A stretch of DNA of 47,689 bases, from the NCBI GenBank assembly GCA_943328795.2, contig CALQBK020000017.1:1-47689 (forward strand). The letters are read 5' to 3'. Position 1 is the stretch's first letter. Each line of letters starts with the position of its first letter. Under the pieces are notes generated by a model. It ran no database searches and was not told the origin of the DNA. It saw only the letters and a list, made by a program, of their open reading frames with translations. Shown here one piece after another: positions 37,258-45,697 of the stretch. The stretch comes from Bifidobacterium breve. GTDB lineage: Bacteria > Myxococcota_A > UBA796 > SXON01. The translations under genes and the position numbers were made by a program.

Positions 37258-37346
37258 GCGAAGACTCCGACTGCGAAGCTAACCAACGGGGGCCCACCCG
37301 GTATTCCCCATCGCCCCCCTTGCCGCCGGCGAGTTCCGGCGGCATC

Positions 37347-38165
37347 ATGATCCTGAGGCTCCCCCCGGGGGCCTCCCGAGGTCGGATGCTGACGGCGCTT
37401 CTACTCGTCGGTTGTCTCTCGCCCCAGGTGGGCAGGCCGGAGGCCAGCGACCCCGGGGAGCTCGTGGTGGACGTCGTCGCCCGCGTGCAGGCGCCAGGCG
37501 CGCCCGCGGCCTGGGAGGCATCCGCGAGCACCCAGGCCGCCGCGCCGATGCGGCTGATGCCCGGGGAGTGCGTGTCCATGACCGGGGCCGCGCGAGACCC
37601 GCTGTCCGAGGCCGTCAAGTCGCTCCGGCTCGAGGGGGCCATCGAGGGCACGCTGCTGCTCGGCACCGACGCCTGGCGCACCGCCGGGGGCTTGCAGACC
37701 AACGACCCCGCGTGGACCGTCGCCGACCTGCGCTGGTCCCAGGGGGACACGCTCGGCGAGCGTCGGCTGTCGCGCGCCGTTCGCTTCGGCCCCTCCCCGA
37801 CGGTCACCGCCGTGACGGTCGACGACGCGGGCATCCACCTCCGCTGGGACCCCCAGTCGGTGGAGGACGCCGAGCTGGCGTTCACCGGGCCCGACGGTGA
37901 GCTCCGCTGCGGCGTCGGGCGCGCCGGTGTCGCCTTGCCCGCGTGGATGATGCCGCCCAGCGGCGACGTCCGCCTCCGCTCGACGCACACCCACGAGGAG
38001 CAGGCCTCGCGCAACTTGAAGGTGAAGGTCCGGGCCACCATCGAGCGGCTGATCGAGCTGGACACGCCCCCGGCCGAGGTCGCCCCCAGCGCGCTGCCGC
38101 CTGCCCCGTTGGGCCCGTCGCTCGGCCCGATCCCCGCCCGTCGCGCCGCCCCCCGCAGGGGCTGA
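37347..38165 (+). CDS. Exported lipoprotein of unknown function
   Basis: 272 residues from ATG 37347; an ATG at 37386 with a better ribosome-binding site (GAGG) would give 259 residues and also keeps the lipobox (LLLVGC). A perfect 8-bp inverted repeat (37322-37329 with 37336-37343) lies just before the first ATG and could hide its binding site. The body is beta-rich with DLRWSQGDTLGERRLSRAV and HLRWDPQSVEDAELAFTGPD, which recall fibronectin-like domains. Ends with a Pro-rich, Arg-rich tail. The 89-base gap before it is shared with the divergent gene. Confidence 0.6.
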   Translation: MILRLPPGASRGRMLTALLLVGCLSPQVGRPEASDPGELVVDVVARVQAPGAPAAWEASASTQAAAPMRLMPGECVSMTGAARDPLSEAVKSLRLEGAIEGTLLLGTDAWRTAGGLQTNDPAWTVADLRWSQGDTLGERRLSRAVRFGPSPTVTAVTVDDAGIHLRWDPQSVEDAELAFTGPDGELRCGVGRAGVALPAWMMPPSGDVRLRSTHTHEEQASRNLKVKVRATIERLIELDTPPAEVAPSALPPAPLGPSLGPIPARRAAPRRG

Positions 38166-38215
38166 GCGCCTCGACCTTCACGGCCCCGAGGCAGGCGTTG
38201 TCCCCGCTGCCCTGA

Positions 38216-38621
38216 CTATCCCGGGCAGGCGACGACCGGGTCCGCCGGGAAGAACGTGCCGACCAGGGCGTCCCACGCCGCGCGGTTGTCGGCGTTCAGA
38301 CAGCGAAAGGTGGGCAGCGGTGTGCCCGCGTCGCGCGCCTCGGTCTCCAGCAGGTAGCGCACCGCGAGCTCCGCCGTCCCGCGTCTCGCGGATGCCGCCC
38401 GGCGGGGGCTCCAGGCCGAGGAGCTCGAACGTGCTGGCGAAGGCCTGCGCGCCGAGCGGGGGGGGCGAAGTCGCGGATCGACATCTCGACCCCGTCGAAG
38501 GAGTCCGCGCCGATGTCCGGGTTGGGCGGCTGCCGGGGCTCCGGCGTGTCCGGGACGGTCGGCAACGGGCAGGTGGCGCCGCTTGCGGGACGGCGACGCA
38601 GGCGAGGAACAACCACCACAT
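38216..38621 (-). pseudogene. Lipoprotein gene broken by three single-base frameshifts
   Basis: The N-terminus is MWWLFLACVAVPQA, a lipoprotein signal. Then protein-like sequence continues in another frame (ATCPLPTVPDTPEPRQPP, then IGADSFDGVEMSIRDF), returns to the first frame (LGAQAFASTFELLGLEPPPG) and ends in the third (LAVRYLLETEARDAG, DNRAAWDALVGTFFPADPVV) at TAG 38218-38216. The shifts fall near 38580-38592 (one base lost), in the G run 38458-38465 (one gained) and near 38378-38384 (one gained). All lie at short G/C runs, so long-read homopolymer error is as likely as decay. Restored protein is about 130 residues. Confidence 0.65.
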
Positions 38622-38666
38622 GTCTACACGGGTATCGTGGGGGCAGCCGCGCGGAGGTCGTCAAGA

Positions 38667-38879
38667 CTACCGCTGCGCTACCACCTGCTTGTGGGCTTGC
38701 ATCGCCGACAGCACGTGGAACACCCACCCGAGCCAGCCCCCCGTGCCGATCCAGAACCCGGGCGTCGCGATCAACCAGAAGATCCCCCACCCCCAGCGCC
38801 CGGCGTAGATCTGCCCGACGCCGGGGACAACGAGCGAGAACACAGCAGCGAGACCTGCATCTTTTGGACGAGCGGCCAC
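38667..38879 (-). CDS. Small TM2-domain-like membrane protein
   Basis: 70 residues. The start is a GTG at 38879 preceded by AAGGAGG with a 4-base spacer, one of the best binding sites in the window; the longer open frame upstream is noise. Two helices with a central PGVGQIYAGRWGWGIFWLIA match the TM2-type pattern (a turn with Gly-x-Gly and aromatic residues). The C-terminus is Gln/His-rich. Function of bacterial TM2 proteins is unknown. Confidence 0.65.
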   Translation of the reverse strand: MAARPKDAGLAAVFSLVVPGVGQIYAGRWGWGIFWLIATPGFWIGTGGWLGWVFHVLSAMQAHKQVVAQR

Positions 38880-38923
38880 GGGGCCTCCTTGCGAGCGCAG
38901 AAGGTAAGCACGCGCCGGGGGGT

Positions 38924-40168
38924 TCACCCCACCCACCGCCCCCGCAGCGCGGTGAACCCCTTCCCCGCGGCCTTCGCCATCGACGTCAGGTTGATCGCCC
39001 ACCACACGCCCTCGGCCCCCCAGCGCGCGGCGAACAGCACGCCAAGCGGCACGCGCAGCGCGTTCAGCGGCACGGACCACAAGAAGATCGGCAACGTCAC
39101 CCCTGCCCCGGCCAGCACCCCCTCCGCGAGCGCCTCCAGCGCCACGAAGGGCTGCGCCCACGCCAGCGTCCGCGCGTAGATCTCGGCTTGCGTGAGCACC
39201 AGCGGATCGTGCGTGAACGCCCCGCAGATCGCAGGCGCCCCGAGCCCAAACACCGCCCCCGCGGCCACCCCCGCCCCGAGCGCCCACGGCAACGCGATCA
39301 GCGCGCCGCGGATCGCCTCGCCCGGCTCACCCGCCCCGAGCCGTCGCCCCACGATGCTCGACACCCCCTGCGACAGGCCCAGGAACACCGGGTAGGTCAT
39401 ACCCTCCAGCGCTGAGAACCCAATGCCGAGCGCCGCGTTCACCTCCTTGCCGAGCGGCGAGATCGCAGTGTGCAACAGCGCTGCGTAGACCCCGGAGTAC
39501 AGCAGCATGTTCACGGAGATGGGCGCGCCGATCCGGAAGATCGCGACGTACGGCCGCAGCACGAGCAGCGCGGGAGAGAGCACGTCCGCCCGGGAGACCC
39601 CGAGGTCTCGGCACAGGAGCGCGAGCCCCAGCAAGCTCGCGAGGGTCCGGGCGACGACGGTGGCCACCGCAGTGCCCCCGACGTCGTAGCCGGCGTGGAT
39701 CATCGCGACGTTCCCGGCGTAGTTCAGCACCGCCGCCAGCACTTGCAGCGCCATCATCACGCGGGTCCGGCCCATCGCGATGAACGTCGCGTCGAGCGTC
39801 GGCCCCATCGCCGCCGGGAGCCCGCCGATCAACAGGACCCGCAGGAACGTGATCGCCTTCTCGGCGGTCTCCCCCGTCAGCCCGAGCAGCGCCACCACGC
39901 TCGGCGTCAACCCGAGCGCCAGCCCCGCGATCACGAGCCCCACGAACGCCGCGCCGTAGAGCGACCGCACGAAGATCATCCGCCGGCCGACGTCGTCGCG
40001 CGCCCCCGTGGCCCGCGCGATCAACGGCCCGCTGCCCGCCGCCACCAGGCAATGCAGCGCGAACGCAGCGATCAGCACGAACACGCAGCTCCCCATGGCG
40101 GCCTGCGCAGGCGTCCCGAGCTGGTCGGCCGCGTGCTGGTCGATCACCCGGAACGCGTTGTTGAGCAC
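38924..40168 (-). CDS. MATE-family efflux transporter (start unclear)
   Basis: At least 414 residues with about twelve helices. Family features: LIARATGARDDVGRRMIFVR, a repeated second half with VFLGLSQGVSSIVGRRLGAG and WSVPLNALRVPLGVLFAARW. MATE proteins export drugs or lipid-type substrates with Na+ or H+. The GTG at 40168 is the first usual start, but the same frame upstream encodes THRELLGLALPAAASAV, the normal first helix of the family, back to a stop with no ATG, GTG or TTG. A rare start (for example ATA at 40243 or CTG) or a base error near the SDR stop is likely. The true length is probably about 435-440. Confidence 0.85.
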   Translation of the reverse strand: MLNNAFRVIDQHAADQLGTPAQAAMGSCVFVLIAAFALHCLVAAGSGPLIARATGARDDVGRRMIFVRSLYGAAFVGLVIAGLALGLTPSVVALLGLTGETAEKAITFLRVLLIGGLPAAMGPTLDATFIAMGRTRVMMALQVLAAVLNYAGNVAMIHAGYDVGGTAVATVVARTLASLLGLALLCRDLGVSRADVLSPALLVLRPYVAIFRIGAPISVNMLLYSGVYAALLHTAISPLGKEVNAALGIGFSALEGMTYPVFLGLSQGVSSIVGRRLGAGEPGEAIRGALIALPWALGAGVAAGAVFGLGAPAICGAFTHDPLVLTQAEIYARTLAWAQPFVALEALAEGVLAGAGVTLPIFLWSVPLNALRVPLGVLFAARWGAEGVWWAINLTSMAKAAGKGFTALRGRWVG

Positions 40169-40235
40169 CGCGCTCGCGGCGGCCGGCAGCGCGAGCCCGA
40201 GCAGCTCGCGGTGGGTGACCGCGACGACCCGCCGT

Positions 40236-40979
40236 TCAGATATTGGTGCGCCGGAAGATGAAGCTCGGCACGGCCTGGATCACCGTCATGATCGGCCACC
40301 AGGGCGCGGGCACGTAGCCCTCGACGCTGCCTGCACGCGCGTGGGCCAGGATCCCGGACGCGGCGACATCCGCCTCGATCAGCAGCGGGAGCTTGCCCAG
40401 GTTCTTCGTCATGGGCGTAGCGACCGGCCCCGGCTTCACCGTCACGACGGTCACGCCGTAGCGGCTCAGGCGGTTGCGTAGGGCCTCCAAGTACGTCGTC
40501 AGCGCGGCCTTCGTCGTGTGGTAGCCCGGGTTCCCGCGGCGCCCGCGGTCCCCCGCGACGCTCGAGATGCCGACGATCGTGCCCGCCCGCCGGGCCTCCA
40601 TGTACGCGGCGACCGGGTTCAGCCACGCCATCGCGCCGAGCAGGTTCACGGCGACCATGTCGTGGTCCTTCTGGAAGTTGTACTCGCCCTCGGCGACCGC
40701 GGGCATCACGCCCGCGTTGTAGATGACCAGGTCCACGTCGCCCAGGTCGGCCCGGATGCGGTCGAACAGCCCGGGGACGCTCCCGTAGTCGGTCACGTCG
40801 TGCGCGTAGGTGCGCACGCGCTCGCCGTCAGCGCCCAGGTCTGCGCGGATCCGCGCGAGCTCTGGCTCCCGGCGAGCGAGCGCGGCGACCGTCACCCCCT
40901 CTTTGCAGAGTTGACGAACGAGGCACTCCCCGATCCCGGACGAGGCCCCGATGACGATGGCGGTCTTGAAGCTTGGCAC
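40236..40979 (-). CDS. Short-chain dehydrogenase/reductase
   Basis: 247 residues, GTG start. Rossmann fold: TAIVIGASSGIGE (6-18) binds NAD(P), then NAG at 88-90, catalytic Ser in GISSVAG (139/140), Tyr153 and Lys157 in GYHTTK. The Arg-rich stretch after strand 2 (ALARREPELARIR) hints at NADP. The substrate is unknown. Ends with a hydrophobic tail (PWWPIMTVIQAVPSFIFRR), so it may dock at the membrane. It is upstream of, and probably overlaps, the MATE gene, and is divergent from gluQ. Confidence 0.9.
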   Translation of the reverse strand: MPSFKTAIVIGASSGIGECLVRQLCKEGVTVAALARREPELARIRADLGADGERVRTYAHDVTDYGSVPGLFDRIRADLGDVDLVIYNAGVMPAVAEGEYNFQKDHDMVAVNLLGAMAWLNPVAAYMEARRAGTIVGISSVAGDRGRRGNPGYHTTKAALTTYLEALRNRLSRYGVTVVTVKPGPVATPMTKNLGKLPLLIEADVAASGILAHARAGSVEGYVPAPWWPIMTVIQAVPSFIFRRTNI

Positions 40980-41026
40980 GGCCGGCGTCTAACGCGGAGG
41001 GCCCACCAGCCCAGTTAAGCCCCCGC

Positions 41027-41908
41027 GTGCCCCCCGTCGGTCGACTCGCGCCTACCCCCTCCGGGCACCTCCACCTCGGGAACGCGCTCGCCTTCGGCGC
41101 AGCGTGGCTCTCGGCGCGTCGGCCGCCCTCGGGCCCTCCGGGCCGCGTCCTCCTCCGCATCGAGGACCTCGACCGCGGGCGCGCTCGCCCCGACGTCGCC
41201 GACTCCCAGCGCGACGACTTGCGCTGGCTCGGCCTCGACTGGGACGAGGAGGTCCGCCCGCAGAGCGAGCGCGACTACCCCCTCGACGGCATCCCGACGT
41301 ACCGCTGCGCCTGCTCCCGCGCGACGCGCCTGTCCTGGGGCTGCCGCTGCCGGTTCTCGCCCCCCGGTCACATTTTGGCCGTCCCATGTCCGAATTTGGA
41401 GGGGGGTAAATTCGGACACCCCGGGACCGTGACGTCCGCGGGGTGGCGCTTCCTCGCCCCGCCGGGCCTGGTCACGTTCACCGACCGCGCCCGGGGGGCG
41501 CTCACCCTCCCGGCCGACGAGCCGATCCTCCGGCGCGAGAACGGCGAGGCCGCCTACCCGCTGGCGGTGGTGCTCGACGATGCGCGCGACGGGGTCACCG
41601 AGGTCGTCCGCGGCGCCGACCTGCTCGACGCCACCCCGGTCCAGGTCCGGTTGCACGAGGCGCTCGGCTTGCCCCTCCCGACCTACCTGCACGTGCCGGT
41701 GCTCCTCGGGCCGGACGGTCGCAAGCTGTCAAAATCGCACGGATCCACGGAGCTGCGCGCGCTCCGGGCGGAGGGCTGGAGCCCCGACCAGGTGTGGGCG
41801 CTGCTGCTCCCCCTGCTGGGCTGCGAGGGACCGCTCCAGGACGCGGTGCTTGACCCCGCGCGGGTTTCTCGGGGCCCGCACACGATAGGCTCCCCGGATG
41901 CCCTTTGA
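41027..41908 (+). CDS. gluQ: Glutamyl-Q tRNA(Asp) synthetase
   Basis: 293 residues from the GTG at 41027, chosen because PPVGRLAPTPSGHLHLGNAL is the family start. Class I synthetase-like: HIGH-type motif SGHLHLG, LRIEDLDRGR, and KMSKS-type LSKSHG. It lacks the anticodon-binding domain, as GluQ does; it attaches Glu to queuosine of tRNA-Asp. The zinc-region Cys residues are present (TYRCACSRA, WGCRCRF). Between SPPG and HPGTV there is an extra stretch coded by a palindromic DNA element (residues 114-136). No good binding site is seen upstream. It overlaps the next gene by 11 bases. Confidence 0.88.
   Translation: MPPVGRLAPTPSGHLHLGNALAFGAAWLSARRPPSGPPGRVLLRIEDLDRGRARPDVADSQRDDLRWLGLDWDEEVRPQSERDYPLDGIPTYRCACSRATRLSWGCRCRFSPPGHILAVPCPNLEGGKFGHPGTVTSAGWRFLAPPGLVTFTDRARGALTLPADEPILRRENGEAAYPLAVVLDDARDGVTEVVRGADLLDATPVQVRLHEALGLPLPTYLHVPVLLGPDGRKLSKSHGSTELRALRAEGWSPDQVWALLLPLLGCEGPLQDAVLDPARVSRGPHTIGSPDAL
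41367..41433. repeat. Palindromic element inside gluQ
   Basis: Three nested inverted repeats: GTCAC (41367-41371) with GTGAC (41429-41433), GTCCC (41381-41385) with GGGAC (41423-41427), and a perfect 11-bp core TGTCCGAATTT (41387-41397) with AAATTCGGACA (41408-41418) around a 10-base G-rich loop. The core is far AT-richer than the gene. The reading frame stays open through it, adding about 18 residues. In-frame palindromic insertions are known as RPEs in Rickettsia; this would be a separate type. Confidence 0.7.
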
Positions 41909-44393
41909 CGCCCCTCCGACCCCGGGCCTGCCCACCCGAGTGCCCTCCGAGGCCCTGCGTTGGCGCGTGCCCGCCGGCGCGCTCCCGTTCCTCACCACGG
42001 CCGAAGTGCAGCCGCTGGAGGGCATCCTCGGCCAAGCGGCGGGGCTGAACGCGCTGCGCCGCGGCGTCGAGATCGACAGCCCCGGGTACAACGTCTGCGT
42101 CGTCGGGCTCTTGTCCACGGGCCGGCTGGGCACCGTGAAGCGCATCCTGGACGACCTGGCGCCGAAGCGCCGAAGCGCGCGGGACTTCGTCTACGTCCGC
42201 AATTTCACCGAGCCGAGCCGCCCCTTGCTGCTCATCCTGCCCCCGGGGCGTGGACCCACGTTTCGCAAGGAGCTCTTCAAGCTCGCGACGCAGATGCTCG
42301 AGGAGGTCCCGCGGATCTTGCGCTCGGACGACGTGCGGCGCGCGCGCGACCGGCAGGAGGAGTCGGCCGCGATTACCCAGCACAGCTCCATCGCGAAGCT
42401 GCAAGACCACGCGCGGGAGCTCGGCTTCATCATCGCAGAGCGCGAGGAGGGCGAGAGCGCGCTGGTGCTGTTCGTCGACGAGCCGCCCGAGGATCCGACC
42501 AAGCCCGCTCCGCGCCGCCCCGCCCCCGCCAAGCGCAAGAAGGCGGAGGTCGAGGCCCACGACCGCGCGGAGACGCAGGTCCTCGCCGAGCAGGGCCGCC
42601 TGCAGACCGCCCTGCCGGTGGACGAGGTGCTGCGGCGCTTCGAGATCCTGGAGGAGGAGCTGGCTGACGCCGTGGACCTCGCCCGCCAAGCGGTCACCGA
42701 CACGCTGCGAAAGGTGGCCGAGGCCGAGGAGAAGGCCGTGCGGACCGGCACCGCCGGGGTGATCAGCTCGATGGCGAAGCGCTGGCCTGCCGCGCGCGAG
42801 TGGCTCGCCGAGCTGCACGACGAGATGGTGCAGAGCCCGGAGTGGTTCGACGAGGAGGAGCCGGACCACGACAGCCTGTTCTCGGCGTTCTCCGCGAACG
42901 CGCTGCACGTCGGCACCGCCGGGAACCGGGGCAGCGAAGAGGTCGACCAGCACGGCGGCGAGGTCAAGAAGGGCCGCACCCGGGACGCACGGCGGGCTGC
43001 GCCGATCGTGCTCGCGGCCAACCCGACGTGGCAGAACCTGTTCGGCGGCATCGAGGGCGAGCCCGGCAGCACGGACCACCGCTCGATCCGCGCCGGGTCG
43101 CTGGTAGACGCCGACGGCGGGTTCCTGGTCTTGAGCGCCTCCGACATGCTGATGGAGCCGGGCGCCTGGAAGATCCTCAAGCGCACCCTGATGTTCGGAG
43201 AGTTCGACATCCAGAACCCCGACTCGGGACAGAGCCCCCTCGTGCTGCGGCCGCAGTCGCTGCGCCTCGACGTCAAGATCATCCTGCTGGCCGACCCGAA
43301 CACGTACGCCACGCTGTACTACGCAGACCCCGACTTCGCCTCGATCTTCAAGGTGAAGGCCGAGTTCGAGGAGGACACGCCGCTCACCCCGGACGTCGTG
43401 GAGCAGCTCGCCGCGTTCATGGCGCGCGTGATCGCCCGCGAGGGCCTCGCGCACCTCACCCGCGACGCCGTGGCCTCCGTCATCGAGTGGGCCGTCCGGG
43501 AGGCCGGCGTAGGCGGGCGCATCACGACCGAGCTCGGGACCGTCGCCGACGTGCTCCGCGAGGCCAACTACGAGGCGCGCGGGCGCGTGATCGAGCGCGC
43601 CCACGTCGAGCTCGCGCTGCGGGCCCGCCGCGAGCGGGACGACATGCCCGAGAAGCGCGTCCTGGAGTCGATGGAGCGGGGCGCTATCCGCGTCGAGTGC
43701 CGCGGGGCCCGGGTCGGCCAGGTGAACGGGCTCGCGGTCTACCACGTCGGTGGCCACGACTTTGGCCGGCCGCTGCGCATCACCTGCACCGCGGGCGCGG
43801 GGCGCGCGGGCGTCGTCTCGATCGAGCGGGAGTCCCGGCTCTCGGGGCGCTCGCACGACAAGGGGATGCAGATCCTCACCGGGTGGCTGCGGAGCCGCTT
43901 TGGGCAAGCGCAGGCGCTCACCTTCACGGCGGCCATCGCGTTCGAGCAGAGCTACTCGATGGTGGACGGCGACAGCGCGTCGAGCGCCGAGATCTACGTG
44001 CTGTTGTCGGCGTTGGCGGAGGTCCCGCTGCGGCAGGACCTCGCCGTGACCGGGTCGGTCAACCAGTTCGGCGAGATCCAGGCCATCGGGGGCGTGAACG
44101 AGAAGATCGAGGGGTTCTTCGCCGCGTGCTCGATCGCCGGCCTGACGGGCGACCAGGGCGTGCTCATCCCCGCCGACAACCTGCTCGACCTCTGCGTCTC
44201 CGAGCGGGTGCTCGCCGCTTGCGCCGCCGGCACGTTCCACGTGTACGGGGTGCGCCACGTGGACGAGGGCATCCGCATGCTCACGGGCCTCCCCGCCGGC
44301 GAACAGGAGCGCGGGGGGTACACGCCGGGCAGCGTCTACGCGCGGGTCGCCGAGCGACTGGACGCGCTCTACCGCGCCAGCCGTCGCAAGTAG
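41898..44393 (+). CDS. Lon-like ATP-dependent protease with degenerate Walker A
   Basis: 831 residues. C-terminal Lon-type serine protease domain with the Ser693-Lys736 dyad (VDGDSASSAE and GGVNEKIEGF), preceded by the AAA part. The Walker A region reads GLLSTGRLGT (70-79), with Arg where Lys is normal, as in some Lon-related proteins of the bacterial LonB/C class. A coiled-coil region (about 150-300) with an Arg/Lys-rich linker lies inside. Walker B-type GGFLVLSASDMLMEP and sensor region ILLADPN are present. It overlaps gluQ (11 bases) and the HlyD-type gene (1 base, TAGTG), so they form an operon. Substrate unknown. Confidence 0.88.
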   Translation: MPFDAPPTPGLPTRVPSEALRWRVPAGALPFLTTAEVQPLEGILGQAAGLNALRRGVEIDSPGYNVCVVGLLSTGRLGTVKRILDDLAPKRRSARDFVYVRNFTEPSRPLLLILPPGRGPTFRKELFKLATQMLEEVPRILRSDDVRRARDRQEESAAITQHSSIAKLQDHARELGFIIAEREEGESALVLFVDEPPEDPTKPAPRRPAPAKRKKAEVEAHDRAETQVLAEQGRLQTALPVDEVLRRFEILEEELADAVDLARQAVTDTLRKVAEAEEKAVRTGTAGVISSMAKRWPAAREWLAELHDEMVQSPEWFDEEEPDHDSLFSAFSANALHVGTAGNRGSEEVDQHGGEVKKGRTRDARRAAPIVLAANPTWQNLFGGIEGEPGSTDHRSIRAGSLVDADGGFLVLSASDMLMEPGAWKILKRTLMFGEFDIQNPDSGQSPLVLRPQSLRLDVKIILLADPNTYATLYYADPDFASIFKVKAEFEEDTPLTPDVVEQLAAFMARVIAREGLAHLTRDAVASVIEWAVREAGVGGRITTELGTVADVLREANYEARGRVIERAHVELALRARRERDDMPEKRVLESMERGAIRVECRGARVGQVNGLAVYHVGGHDFGRPLRITCTAGAGRAGVVSIERESRLSGRSHDKGMQILTGWLRSRFGQAQALTFTAAIAFEQSYSMVDGDSASSAEIYVLLSALAEVPLRQDLAVTGSVNQFGEIQAIGGVNEKIEGFFAACSIAGLTGDQGVLIPADNLLDLCVSERVLAACAAGTFHVYGVRHVDEGIRMLTGLPAGEQERGGYTPGSVYARVAERLDALYRASRRK

Positions 44394-45655
44394 TGCGGTA
44401 CCTCCGGGGCTGCCTGGTCGTCGTCGCCCTGCTGCTGGTGGCGGCCGGCGGCACGTGGGCGTGGGTCTCCCGCTCCGCGCCCGCGGAGACCTACCGAACG
44501 GTGCCCGTCGCCCGCACGGACGTCCGGCGCACGGTCTCGGCCACCGGGACGTTGGACGCCGTGACGCGCGTCGAGGTCGGCACGCAGGTGAGCGGCATCC
44601 TCGCCGAGGTGCTCGTGGACTTCAACGACCACGTCGTGAAGGACCAGGTGCTCGCGCGCATCGACACGGCGCTGCTCGACGCCGACGTCGCCTCGGCGTC
44701 CGCGAAGGTGGCCGAGGCAGCGGCGACTCAGCACCGGCTCCAGCTGGAGGCCGACCGCGTCGGTGCCCTCCGGCAGCGCGAGGCCGCCACCCTGCAGGAG
44801 GTCGAGGTGGCGACCGCCGAGCTCGCCGTCGCGGAGGCGCAGCTGCGGACGGCGCAAGTGGGGCTCACCCGCGCGCGCCGGAACCTGGGGTACGCCACCA
44901 TCACCGCGCCGATCGACGGCACGATCATCCGGCGCGACCTCGACCCGGGCCAGACCGTCAACGCGGGCCTCTCCGCCCCGACGCTGTTCTTGATCGCCGG
45001 CGACCTCGCGCACATGCAGATCCTCGTCGCCGTCGACGAGTCCGACATCGGCCAGATCCACGACAAGCAGGCCGCCGAGTTCACCGTGCAGGCCTGGCCG
45101 GACCGCACGTTCAACGGCGTGGTCCGCCAGGTGCGGCTGATGTCCAACGCGGAGGAGAGCGTCGTGACCTACACCGTGGTGGTGGACGTCGACAACGCAG
45201 ACGGCGTGCTGCTCCCCGGCATGACCGCGACCGTGGAGTTCATCGTCGGCGAGGCGAAGGACGCGCTGTGCGTCGCCAACGCGGCGCTGCGGTTCACGCC
45301 GGACGGCGCGGGGGAGCCCGCCCGAGGCGGACCGGCGGGGGGGGCGGCGTCGACGGGCGCCCCAGCGGGGGCGAGCGGCGGAGGTCCGGGGGGGCCTGGC
45401 GGCGGCCGAGGCGGCCCGGGGGCGAAGCGACGGGGGAAAGAGCCGACCGAGGGGACGGTCTGGGCGCTCGACGGGACCACCGCGAAGCCGCTGCCGGTCA
45501 AGGTCGGCCTGCGGGGCACGACGTGCTCGGAGGTGTCGGGAGACGGGGTGACCGAGGGCCTGGCGGTGATCGTGGGGGCGGACCACGCGGCGGCCGGGGG
45601 GACGGCGAGCCCGCTGCAGCCAACGGCGGCGCCCAAGCGACCGGGTGGGTTCTAA
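44393..45655 (+). CDS. HlyD/MacA-type periplasmic adaptor (membrane fusion protein)
   Basis: 420 residues from the GTG at 44393, which overlaps the previous TAG. An N-terminal anchor (LRGCLVVVALLLVAAGG), then the barrel-sandwich start RRTVSATGTLDAVTRVEVGT, the hairpin of heptads (VASASAKVAEAAATQHRLQL), the lipoyl-type return YATITAPIDGTIIRRDLDPG and the beta-barrel MTATVEFIVGEAKDALCV. A Gly/Pro-rich insert of about 45 residues (APAGASGGGPGGPGGGRGG) interrupts the C-terminal domain. MacA-type pumps need a MacB partner; none is present here since the next gene is on the other strand, so it is an orphan or pairs with a distant permease. Confidence 0.85.
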   Translation: MRYLRGCLVVVALLLVAAGGTWAWVSRSAPAETYRTVPVARTDVRRTVSATGTLDAVTRVEVGTQVSGILAEVLVDFNDHVVKDQVLARIDTALLDADVASASAKVAEAAATQHRLQLEADRVGALRQREAATLQEVEVATAELAVAEAQLRTAQVGLTRARRNLGYATITAPIDGTIIRRDLDPGQTVNAGLSAPTLFLIAGDLAHMQILVAVDESDIGQIHDKQAAEFTVQAWPDRTFNGVVRQVRLMSNAEESVVTYTVVVDVDNADGVLLPGMTATVEFIVGEAKDALCVANAALRFTPDGAGEPARGGPAGGAASTGAPAGASGGGPGGPGGGRGGPGAKRRGKEPTEGTVWALDGTTAKPLPVKVGLRGTTCSEVSGDGVTEGLAVIVGADHAAAGGTASPLQPTAAPKRPGGF

Positions 45656-45697
45656 ACAGGATCGCGACGCATCGTAGCGGTCTGATGGCCTAGTCGA

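Noticed and set aside
42800-45655. A 951-residue plus-strand open frame
   Set aside because: Only its last 420 residues, after GTG 44393, are protein-like; the earlier part is an out-of-frame reading of the Lon-like gene.
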